Positions 1 to 6,199 of a DNA stretch of 8,678 bases are shown piece by piece. The stretch spans positions 1-8,678 of the forward strand of contig JACQTG010000191.1 of assembly GCA_016210895.1 (NCBI GenBank). Direction: 5' to 3'. The notes beneath the pieces are model-generated. The model worked only from the letters and a program-made list of their open reading frames with translations. It searched no databases and was not told where the DNA came from. The DNA is from Acidobacteriota bacterium. GTDB taxonomy: Bacteria; Acidobacteriota; Terriglobia; Acidoferrales; 2-02-FULL-67-57. Within the stretch, counting starts at the first letter, position 1; each line of letters begins with the position of its first letter. The position numbers were made by a program, and so were the translations under genes.

Positions 1-3000
1 GAGCCAGTGTGTGCGGGCAAGTAAAGTCTGGGCAGGCGAACGCGGAGGTATCGAGCGCGAAACCGCACTCGAAGGGAGTTCCCAGTGCGCCGCAGGGCGT
101 GTCGATGTTGGTGATGATGAGGTCGGCCGTGCCCACGTTCGAAATGCTGACGCTTAGGGTGCTGGTCGAGCCCACGAACACGCTGCCGAAGTCGAGGCTG
201 GTGGGGCTGACGCTGATCTGCGGCCCGGCCGCCACCCCGTTGCCGCTCACGGGCACGGTAACGATGGGGGTCGCAGGGTCGTTGCTGTCGATGCTGATCG
301 CGTCCGTGAATGAGCCCACCGAGGGAGGGGAGAAAGAAACCGTGAGGTCATCGCTCTGACCGGGCACAAGGGTGGTGACGTTGAGGCCACCCAGCACAAA
401 GATACAGCAGCTCAAAGAAACATCACCGAGGACGAGGTCGGCGGTGCCTACGTTCGAAATCGTGAAACCCAGCAGGCTGCTTGACCCCACGACCACGTCC
501 CCGAAGTCGAGGCTGGTGGGGCTGACGCTGATCTGCGGCACGGCCGCCACCCCGTTGCCGCTCAGGGGGACGAACGTCGGCGAGGAGGGGGCGTTGCTGT
601 CGATCTGCAACTGATCGGAGGCGGGCCCCACGCTGGGAGGTTGAAAGGCAACATTCACGGTCACGTTCTGGCCCGGCGTGAGCGTGAAAGTTCTGCTCGA
701 AGAAGTGTAAAAGAAGCCAATCATGGCGGGGGAAGGGGAAGTGAAGTCGATGTTGGTGATGAAGAGGTCGGCGCTGCCCACATTGCTAATGGTGACGCTC
801 ACGGTGCTGCTTGACCCCACGGCCACGTCGCCAAAGTTGATGCTGGTGGGGCTGGCGCTGATGGCCGGGACCCCAGCACTGATGCCGTTGCCGCTGAAGG
901 GGACGTCCACGGTGCCGGCATCGGAGGAGACCGTCATGGTGCCGGTGGCGAGGCCTGTCGTCGAAGGGGAAAAGGTGTGGCCTACGTTGAAGGAGCCCCC
1001 CGGCGGGAGCACAGTGGGAAACGAGGGCAAGGGGGCGGACAAGGCGAAGGCGGAGCTGCCGGTGAAGAAGACTGAGTTCACGGTCAAATTCGCGCTGCCG
1101 GCATTCATGACGGTGACGCTGACGGGGGAGCTCGTGGTTCCCACCACGACATCGCCAAAGTCAACCGAGAGGGGACTGACGCTCAGGATGGGGCCCGCCG
1201 CGGAGATCCCGGTGCCGCTCAAAGCCACGGTGGCGGAGCCGGCGTTGCTCGAGAAGGTTACGGTGCCGGTCTGGAGGCCGGTGCCTAGGGGCCCGAAAGT
1301 GAAGTCGAAGACGTGCGAGCCGCCCGGCGGAACGGTGATGGGGAAAGACTGGGGGATCTTGGCAAACGGCGGGCTGGGGGCCACCTGAAGGCTATCGAGA
1401 ATCAAATCGGCCGTGCCGGGGTTCGTGACGGTCACCGCCAGGGGCGAGCTGATCGTCCCCACCACCACGCTGCCGAAATCGAGGCTAGCGGGATTGACGC
1501 TGATTTCCGGCACTCCCGCCGAGACGACCTCAAAGCCCAGGGAGTTGCTGTTCAGGCCGTTGACGTCGATATCGAGCGAGTGCGGGACCAGAGTGGCGCT
1601 CGCGGGCACTTCGAACTGAAGACTGGTGTTGGTGACACTGAGCGGTGTCAGGCGGAACCCGGTTTCAGGGGTTGCGGGAAAGAAGGCGACCTCGATGGCC
1701 CCCGGGGTGGGGTCGAACGAGGTGCCGTTGATGGTGACGAGGGTGCCGGGGGGGCCACTGGTGGGGCTGAGGTTCACGAGATGGGGGAAGAGTTGCCCCG
1801 GAAAAGTGTTGCTGAGTAGCGAGCCCACCTGCACCTGGAGCGAGAAGTCCCCGGCCACGAGGCCCCCGGACATGAGGAAGATCAAGCTCCCGGCGGACAC
1901 CGGGGTGACCTCGACCTGGTTGCCGCGGATATCGGTCAGGCGAATGACGTTTTCGCTGAGCACGGGGCTGAAGCCTGTGCCCTCGATAGTCACCTGGGCC
2001 CCTGCGATAATCGGCCCAGCGGAACTTATGCCCGTGATGCTGGGCTGGGGTTGAATCCCGGTGCCGGCGAGGGCGACCTGGGCCGAGCCGGCGTTACTGC
2101 TCACAATGGTGAGCGTGCCGGTCACAACTCCCGGGGCGGTGGGGAGGAAGTGGACGTCGAGCTCGATCGAGCCTCCGGGCGGCAGCGTGACCGGCGGGGT
2201 GATCTCGGGGTCGAGGGGCAGGCTGAAGGCCCTGCTGCCGGAGATGGCGGCGTCGGTGAGGATGAGGTCGGCGTTGCCCGTGTTCGTGACGGTAACGATT
2301 TGCTCGGTCGGGGAGCCGACCGGGACGTCGCCGAAGTCAACGCTGGTGGGGTTGACGTTGAGTATGGCTACGGCGGGGCGGGCGGTGATGTTCAGAAAGA
2401 TGGGGACAGAGCCGCCCACCGACGAAGTCTGGCCGGTAATCAGGACCTGGTTAAGGCCCGCAGCGGCGTCGGGGCTCGCGGTGAGGAATACGTCGGTGGT
2501 GCTATTCACCGCTACCTGAGAGGCGCCGAAGCCGACGGTCAGGCCGGGGGGGGCCGCGGCGGTCAGGTTGACCAACCCGGCGACGGTGTCGCTCGAGACG
2601 GTCAAGTGCAGCTCGGTGGTCTCGCCGAGAGCGAGTTCGAGGGGAGTGGTCTCGCTGGTGGGCGGGTCGGTGGTCAGCTCCAGCGTGGCCAGGATGAGCT
2701 CGCCGGGAATCTCGCTGACCGTGACGGCAAAGTCGACGATTCTCCAGACGCCTTCCCCGGGGAGGAAGAGCAAGCGCAGGGTCACCGACTCGCGGCGGCG
2801 CTGGGACTGCTCGGGATTGTCCCGGGTGCTGAACTCGATCTCGAAGGTAACCTGGTAGAAGGCGTCATAGCCGGACCGCTGGCGGTTGTCGAGGCGCACA
2901 TAAACGCGGGCAGCGCTTAGTTGCTGGAAGGAGTTCCGGGTCCTTTCCTCCAACCCCGGGTAATCCCGGAAGAGAACCAGGTGGAACCACTTCATGTACT

Positions 3001-4591
3001 CGTTGACTTGCAGGGTCTCGATGCCCCGGCCCAGGCCGTAAGGAACTTCGTCGGGATTGGGGAGGGCAAGGACGGCGAGGCGGAACTCCTGCTGGGCGGT
3101 GTTGCCGAAGTTGCTCGTCGCCTGGAGGAGGATGCGGTAGGTGCCGGGGGTCAACTGCCAGGTGTCGAGCTCGAAGCGCGGCCCCGTGGCGCCCACGGGG
3201 GTGTTCAAGACTTGCCAGTTGAAGCCGGTCAGCTCGCCGCCCGGCACCGAGCTGGGGGAGGCGTCGAAGACCAGCCGGGCTCCCAGCCAGACCCGGAACT
3301 CGGTCCCAGTGAGAATCTCGGGCGGCTGCTCGGGGCTGGGGTAGTGTTCGACCTCGACCTCGATGACCGGTGTGCCGGCCGGGGGCGGAACACGAAGGTA
3401 GATGGCGGCCGCGGCCGCAAACAGGCCCGCTCTGGCCCCCAGGGCGGCGACGTAGTCCCCCGGCGACACATCCCCGGTGAGTTCAAAATAAAGCTGTATG
3501 GTTTGCCCGGGGAGCGCCTGAGGGGCGCTGAAGCGATGGCTGATGCCCGGAGGCAGGCCGACCAGGGTAAAGGTGACCGGCCCGGGCGAGGGCCCTTCGA
3601 ACTGGGGTGTGATCTGGAACGGACCCTGCGGCCCTGGGCGCAGAAGGACGAAGGGGGTGTCGGGGGTGGTGAGGGGGCTGAGTTCAAGCGCCAGTCCGAC
3701 TCCCGGCGGGGGGAGGACGACGAAGTCCACGGTCTCTTCCCCGGCCGGAGTGCGCAGGGTGATGAGGCGGAGGCCGGGCGGAGCGTCCGGGGAGACCTCA
3801 ATGCGCAGGGGGATGCGGGTGGGGGTGGCTTCGTCGAGCAGCGGGGTGGCGTTGACGCCTTCGCCGCTGACGGTGAGGGATTCCAGGGGGAGCAGATTCT
3901 GGCCGGTCAGCTCGGCGCTCACCGTAGTGCCGGGAAAGGCCACGGCCGGCTGCAGGGAAATTTCGGTTGGTGCCGTCGAATGCAGGGCGTCCTGGAGTTC
4001 TTCGTCGGTGGCGGGCCGCTTGGGTTCGGGGGGCTGGCCCTCCTCGACGCAGCTCTTCTCGCCCGGGTAGAGAACCTCGATGCCGGGAATGGAGAGGTCG
4101 TCGGAGCGCAGGAAGATGACGCCGCCCAAGGAGAGGGCGCAGGTGTAGGCGGGATTGCTGGCATCGATGAACTCGTCGGTGCCGATGACCCCGGCCACCG
4201 CGGTGTTGGTGCGGACTTCGAACTTGCTGTCGGGCCGGCCTAGCTCTCTGACCAGGGCGCGCATCTTGCCGAAGTTGAGGAGGACTTCCGACTGCTGGGT
4301 GGCGGCGTCGTGGCGGAGGATTTGGACGCGAGCCTCGGACCCGATGTTCAGAATGGAGCCATCGAGCAGGCCGATGCGGACGCGCCCGCCCCGCTCGGTC
4401 TGGATGATGTCCTCCCAGAGGATTTGATCGCCCCGGGCAGCCTCCTGGGGAGGTTGCTGGCCGCGGCCGATGAAGTTGCGCGGCTTGAGCGCCGTGATGA
4501 CGCCGGCTTGAGCCGTCTGTTGGGCGTGGGCGGCCGGCACCGCCAGCAGCAACACCAGCGCGCCCCAGGCAATTGCCGAGTGATTCCTCAT
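1..4591 (-). CDS. Large secreted FecR-like / IPT / choice-of-anchor D repeat protein (3' end outside window)
   Basis: Reading leftward from the ATG at 4591, the frame is open for 1,530 codons to the window edge, so the C-terminus is missing. Residues 1-23 form a signal peptide (positive start, hydrophobic core, likely cut after AHA at 21-23). Residues about 28-190 resemble a FecR domain: an SH3-like strand segment, then GKMRALVREL and the family-typical AGVIGTDEF (G137-F141). Residues about 190-520 are proline-rich, Ig-like beta material. Residues about 528-622 look NTF2/SnoaL-like, ending in WRIVDF (W616). Residues about 744-845 are a choice-of-anchor D repeat (VDFGDV at 751). Two IPT/TIG domains follow (about 850-933 and 937-1024), then five more choice-of-anchor D repeats with their DFG/NFG motifs near 1037, 1143, 1251, 1361 and 1466. 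The protein is probably exported to the periplasm or cell surface. A role in adhesion or scaffolding is inference; no catalytic site is seen and no sorting signal lies within the window. Confidence 0.9.
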   Translation of the reverse strand, partial: MRNHSAIAWGALVLLLAVPAAHAQQTAQAGVITALKPRNFIGRGQQPPQEAARGDQILWEDIIQTERGGRVRIGLLDGSILNIGSEARVQILRHDAATQQSEVLLNFGKMRALVRELGRPDSKFEVRTNTAVAGVIGTDEFIDASNPAYTCALSLGGVIFLRSDDLSIPGIEVLYPGEKSCVEEGQPPEPKRPATDEELQDALHSTAPTEISLQPAVAFPGTTVSAELTGQNLLPLESLTVSGEGVNATPLLDEATPTRIPLRIEVSPDAPPGLRLITLRTPAGEETVDFVVLPPPGVGLALELSPLTTPDTPFVLLRPGPQGPFQITPQFEGPSPGPVTFTLVGLPPGISHRFSAPQALPGQTIQLYFELTGDVSPGDYVAALGARAGLFAAAAAIYLRVPPPAGTPVIEVEVEHYPSPEQPPEILTGTEFRVWLGARLVFDASPSSVPGGELTGFNWQVLNTPVGATGPRFELDTWQLTPGTYRILLQATSNFGNTAQQEFRLAVLALPNPDEVPYGLGRGIETLQVNEYMKWFHLVLFRDYPGLEERTRNSFQQLSAARVYVRLDNRQRSGYDAFYQVTFEIEFSTRDNPEQSQRRRESVTLRLLFLPGEGVWRIVDFAVTVSEIPGELILATLELTTDPPTSETTPLELALGETTELHLTVSSDTVAGLVNLTAAAPPGLTVGFGASQVAVNSTTDVFLTASPDAAAGLNQVLITGQTSSVGGSVPIFLNITARPAVAILNVNPTSVDFGDVPVGSPTEQIVTVTNTGNADLILTDAAISGSRAFSLPLDPEITPPVTLPPGGSIELDVHFLPTAPGVVTGTLTIVSSNAGSAQVALAGTGIQPQPSITGISSAGPIIAGAQVTIEGTGFSPVLSENVIRLTDIRGNQVEVTPVSAGSLIFLMSGGLVAGDFSLQVQVGSLLSNTFPGQLFPHLVNLSPTSGPPGTLVTINGTSFDPTPGAIEVAFFPATPETGFRLTPLSVTNTSLQFEVPASATLVPHSLDIDVNGLNSNSLGFEVVSAGVPEISVNPASLDFGSVVVGTISSPLAVTVTNPGTADLILDSLQVAPSPPFAKIPQSFPITVPPGGSHVFDFTFGPLGTGLQTGTVTFSSNAGSATVALSGTGISAAGPILSVSPLSVDFGDVVVGTTSSPVSVTVMNAGSANLTVNSVFFTGSSAFALSAPLPSFPTVLPPGGSFNVGHTFSPSTTGLATGTMTVSSDAGTVDVPFSGNGISAGVPAISASPTSINFGDVAVGSSSTVSVTISNVGSADLFITNIDFTSPSPAMIGFFYTSSSRTFTLTPGQNVTVNVAFQPPSVGPASDQLQIDSNAPSSPTFVPLSGNGVAAVPQISVSPTSLDFGDVVVGSSSLLGFTISNVGTADLVLGDVSLSCCIFVLGGLNVTTLVPGQSDDLTVSFSPPSVGSFTDAISIDSNDPATPIVTVPVSGNGVAAGPQISVSPTSLDFGSVFVGSTSTLSVSISNVGTADLIITNIDTPCGALGTPFECGFALDTSAFACPDFTCPHTLA
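186..249. repeat. 64-bp direct repeat, copy A
   Basis: This 64-base stretch matches 501-564 with a single mismatch (C at 225, A at 540). The offset is 315 bases, exactly 105 codons. On the minus strand it encodes the junction between two choice-of-anchor D units, from the SGNGVAA end of one unit to the SVSPTSLDFG start of the next. The near-identity at synonymous positions points to a recent duplication or gene conversion rather than protein-level conservation. Confidence 0.9.
501..564. repeat. 64-bp direct repeat, copy B
   Basis: Second copy of the repeat at 186-249, in the same orientation, with one mismatch in 64 bases. It covers the corresponding unit junction one repeat earlier in the protein. 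Weaker relatives of the same segment lie near 841-905 and 1480-1510, where the protein is similar but the DNA has diverged more. Confidence 0.9.
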
Positions 4592-4600
4592 ATGCGTGGA

Positions 4601-4605
4601 CCCCT
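4601..4605 (-). promoter_or_regulatory. Shine-Dalgarno candidate for the large minus-strand gene
   Basis: On the minus strand, AGGGG lies 9 bases before the ATG at 4591. The spacing is at the long end of normal but acceptable, and the downstream signal peptide strongly supports this start. Confidence 0.5.
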
Positions 4606-4638
4606 GCTCACCTGACTGGTGGCGGGTGCTTCACACTA

Positions 4639-4673
4639 GGGGCTCACCCTTCGGGCCGACTAACCGGAACCCC
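4639..4673 (-). promoter_or_regulatory. Candidate folded RNA element (three-way junction) in the 5' leader of the large gene
   Basis: The minus-strand RNA here can form an outer 7-bp stem (GGGGTTC with GAGCCCC, one G-U pair). The stem encloses a short CG-GTTAGT-CG hairpin and a second hairpin, GCCC-GAA-GGGT, directly side by side, giving a compact three-way junction. It lies inside the predicted leader of about 118 bases between the promoter and the ATG. The CCCCT at the base of the outer stem could instead pair with the AGGGG Shine-Dalgarno at 4601-4605, so a switch is conceivable. It does not match any riboswitch class I recognise. GC-rich DNA folds easily, so this may be chance. Confidence 0.3.
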
Positions 4674-4716
4674 TGTGGCCCTCCCAAAGCCCCGGTCCCA
4701 CTCCAACTCGGCCGCA

Positions 4717-4745
4717 AAAGTACGCCACTCCGCGCTGCTTGTCAA
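4717..4745 (-). promoter_or_regulatory. Sigma-70-type promoter for the large minus-strand gene
   Basis: On the minus strand, a perfect TTGACA (-35, 4745-4740) is followed after exactly 17 bases by TACTTT (-10, 4722-4717). The predicted transcription start is near 4710, giving a 5' leader of about 118 bases before the ATG at 4591. A consensus -35 with optimal spacing in such GC-rich DNA is unlikely by chance, although the -10 keeps only the T, A and final T of TATAAT. Confidence 0.65.
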
Positions 4746-4759
4746 CCAAAGGAGAACGA

Positions 4760-4780
4760 GCCTCTCGCCCGCCGGGAGGC
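4760..4780. promoter_or_regulatory. Inverted repeat between the divergent promoters (possible operator)
   Basis: GCCTCTC, a 7-base spacer GCCCGCC, and GGGAGGC form an imperfect inverted repeat (one G-T mismatch). It lies between the -35 of the minus-strand promoter (4740-4745) and the -35 of the plus-strand promoter (4801-4806). A regulator bound here could act on both directions. No regulator gene is visible in the window and the match to any known operator is unknown. Confidence 0.3.
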
Positions 4781-4800
4781 AGTACCGCAACGGCCGTCGC

Positions 4801-4829
4801 TTTACTGTTTCTCTCCCCAGTGCTAGTCT
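4801..4829 (+). promoter_or_regulatory. Extended -10 promoter candidate for the efflux operon
   Basis: TTTACT (4801-4806, four of six bases matching the -35 consensus) is followed after 17 bases by TAGTCT (4824-4829). The -10 is preceded by TGC, which makes it an extended -10. The predicted start is near 4836, leaving a leader of about 125 bases before the adaptor ATG at 4961. It is weaker than the opposing promoter. Confidence 0.4.
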
Positions 4830-4839
4830 TCTGCGGGCC

Positions 4840-4866
4840 ATGCTTGCTCATTCTGGGAGGAGATGA
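4840..4866 (+). CDS. Possible 8-codon upstream ORF in the efflux operon leader
   Basis: The frame reads MLAHSGRR and then a stop. Its ATG lies only about 4 bases after the predicted transcription start, so it would be nearly leaderless. Its TGA (4864-4866) overlaps the ATG of the next small frame at 4863 in an ATGA arrangement. It is too short to judge by coding statistics and is listed only because of the overlap chain leading into the adaptor gene. Confidence 0.15.
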   Translation: MLAHSGRR

Positions 4867-4964
4867 GGGAAGCGAACCGGCCCGGTTGTAATCTCCTGCA
4901 ACGGAGCTTCCGCCGATTCCGTCTAACCGTTTGGGTTGGCCTGTCATGTTCTCAGTTCCAATGA
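4863..4964 (+). CDS. Possible 33-codon leader ORF overlapping the adaptor start
   Basis: This frame of 33 codons starts at the ATG at 4863 and ends in a TGA at 4962-4964, which overlaps the adaptor ATG at 4961 by four bases (ATGA). The peptide is arginine-rich at its centre and resembles nothing I know. A strong GGAGG (4856-4860) precedes the ATG, but with only 2 bases of spacing, which is shorter than ideal. The adaptor ATG has no Shine-Dalgarno of its own, so translational coupling from this leader would explain how the adaptor is translated. It may equally be chance. Confidence 0.25.
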   Translation: MREANRPGCNLLQRSFRRFRLTVWVGLSCSQFQ

Positions 4965-6187
4965 AGCCGCCACGAGCCGGGATGGCCTTGATGGTCGCTG
5001 CCCTGGTGGCCAGTGGGACGGGTTGCTCGCGCTCTTCCGGAGCCGGCGCCCGAGGCGACGCTGACACTCCGATCCGCGTAACGATTCACCCGGTCGAGAA
5101 ACAGCTGGTGCGTCGGCAGGTGGAAGCGGTCGGTTCGTTGCACGCCCTGGAGGAAACCACCATCAGCGCCGAGGTAGAAGGCCGCGTGGAACGCGTTCTG
5201 GTTGAGGTCGGCGATAGGGTGGAGGAGGGTGCGGCGCTGGTGGCGTTGTCGACGGTCGAGCTGCAATATGAAGTGGAGCGCCAGCGTGCCGCCGTCGCCC
5301 AAGTTCGGGCCCGCCTGGGTTTGGGGCCCAACGATTCCGTGCCGCACGACCCCACTCAGGTGCCGTTCGTGGAAAGGGCGGCGGCCAATCTTCTTGACGC
5401 CGAGCAAAAACACCGCCGGGCGGAAGAACTCTTTGCCAGTCAGCTGATCTCCAAGGCCCAACTGGACGAGGCGGCCGCTCGTTTCAAGAGCGGGCGCGCC
5501 TCCTACGAGGAGGCGTTGCAGGAAGTGGAGCAACTCAAGGCTCAACTGCTGTCGAGCGAGGCAGCCCGGAAGCTGGCGGAGAAGAAGTTGGCCGATGCCA
5601 CCATCCGGGCTCCCTTCGGCGGAGCCATCAAGGAGCGGCGGGTGAGCCCCGGGGAATACCTGCGCGTGCAGAGTCCCGTAGCGGTCCTGGTGCGCACCGA
5701 CCAGTTGCGGGCCCGGCTGAACGTCCCGGAAAAGTGGGCAGGGGCTCTGACGCGGGGGAGCCCGGTAGCCATCAAAGTGGAAGCCTATCCCCACGAAGTC
5801 TTCCGCGCCCGGCTGGCTCGCCTCAATCCAGCCGTCTCGCCCGAGACGCGAACGTTCGAAGTGGAAGCGGTGCTGGTCAACCCCGAGGGACGACTCAAGC
5901 CGGGGTTCTTCGTGCAGGCCTCCCTCCCCACCAAATTGGAGGAACCCATCCTGACGGTGCCCGAGGCCGGGGTGAACTACCGCCATGGCACCTACAAGGT
6001 CTTCGTGGTGGAGGGCACGCGGGTTCAAGAACGCGAAATCAAGGTGGGAAGCATTGAGTCCGGCCGGGTGGAGGTGGTCACCGGCCTCGCCGCAGGGGAG
6101 CGGGTGGCAGTGCCCAGCACTCCGACAGCCCTGTACGATGGGGCCTTGATCGAGGCCGTGGACGCCGGCCCGCCTCCCAGTCAATAA
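4961..6187 (+). CDS. RND efflux periplasmic adaptor (membrane fusion protein), HlyD/AcrA-like
   Basis: A 408-residue adaptor that would link an inner-membrane RND pump to an outer-membrane channel. From the ATG at 4961, the N-terminus is a signal peptide with Cys22 in an SGTGC context. This suggests a lipoprotein, although the -3 residue is Gly rather than the usual Leu, so the lipobox is weak. The first lipoyl half follows (EVEGRVERV, then GDRV at 84-87). A long charged alpha-helical hairpin runs about 100-212, and the second lipoyl half is ATIRAPFGG at about 214-221. The beta-barrel covers about 245-320 and the membrane-proximal domain about 325-395. The length is normal for the family. In-frame starts at TTG 4931 and ATG 4946 also exist. 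I chose 4961 because it gives a compact MKPPR signal start and an ATGA overlap with a small upstream frame; none of the three has a clear Shine-Dalgarno. The RND permease gene follows after 12 bases. Confidence 0.93.
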   Translation: MKPPRAGMALMVAALVASGTGCSRSSGAGARGDADTPIRVTIHPVEKQLVRRQVEAVGSLHALEETTISAEVEGRVERVLVEVGDRVEEGAALVALSTVELQYEVERQRAAVAQVRARLGLGPNDSVPHDPTQVPFVERAAANLLDAEQKHRRAEELFASQLISKAQLDEAAARFKSGRASYEEALQEVEQLKAQLLSSEAARKLAEKKLADATIRAPFGGAIKERRVSPGEYLRVQSPVAVLVRTDQLRARLNVPEKWAGALTRGSPVAIKVEAYPHEVFRARLARLNPAVSPETRTFEVEAVLVNPEGRLKPGFFVQASLPTKLEEPILTVPEAGVNYRHGTYKVFVVEGTRVQEREIKVGSIESGRVEVVTGLAAGERVAVPSTPTALYDGALIEAVDAGPPPSQ

Positions 6188-6189
6188 CC

Positions 6190-6194
6190 AGGGG
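6190..6194 (+). promoter_or_regulatory. Shine-Dalgarno for the RND permease
   Basis: AGGGG lies 5 bases before the ATG at 6200, within the 12-base gap after the adaptor stop codon. This fixes the permease start and supports translation from one operon transcript. Confidence 0.7.
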
Positions 6195-6199
6195 CGACG

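Larger units (their letters stand above)
1..1510 (-). repeat. Tandem array of five choice-of-anchor D repeats (C-terminal array)
   Basis: Within the large minus-strand gene, a unit of about 105-110 codons recurs. Each unit opens with a strand of the type ISVSPTSLDFGDVVVG, followed by a second strand of the type VTISNVGTADLII and ending in a strand like VPVSGNG. The key DFG/NFG motifs fall near residues 1037, 1143, 1251, 1361 and 1466, giving spacings of 106, 108, 110 and 105. These are Ig-fold modules of the HYDIN/ASPM/SPD-2 type, common in large bacterial surface proteins. The array continues past the left edge, so the number of units is a minimum. One more unit (motif at residue 751) sits apart, before the two IPT domains. 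Confidence 0.85.

Noticed and set aside
723..1388. A plus-strand frame of 221 codons with repeated VPTTTSPKS-like peptides
   Set aside because: The apparent peptide repeat is only the mirror image of the choice-of-anchor D repeats encoded on the minus strand.
1..1510. A CRISPR array suggested by the regularly spaced repeats
   Set aside because: The repeats are about 315-330 bases apart, in frame, and encode Ig-like protein units, unlike the short repeats and spacers of CRISPR.
2051..4243. Two consecutive plus-strand open frames (289 and 440 codons) in one frame, antisense to the large gene
   Set aside because: The translation is Gly/Arg/Glu-rich without domains. The opposite strand has a signal peptide and recognisable FecR, IPT and anchor D modules.
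4760..4780. The inverted repeat as an intrinsic terminator
   Set aside because: There is no T-run on either side and it lies upstream of both divergent genes, so an operator or a chance palindrome is more likely.
4573..4866. A plus-strand frame of 97 codons spanning the intergenic region
   Set aside because: It overlaps the start of the minus-strand gene, runs through both predicted promoters and shows no domain or ribosome binding site. Only its last 9 codons (including the stop) matter, as the possible upstream ORF.
4931..4960. TTG at 4931 or ATG at 4946 as the adaptor start
   Set aside because: They would add a hydrophobic, poorly charged extension before the MKPPR signal start and have no Shine-Dalgarno. 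They cannot be excluded from sequence alone.
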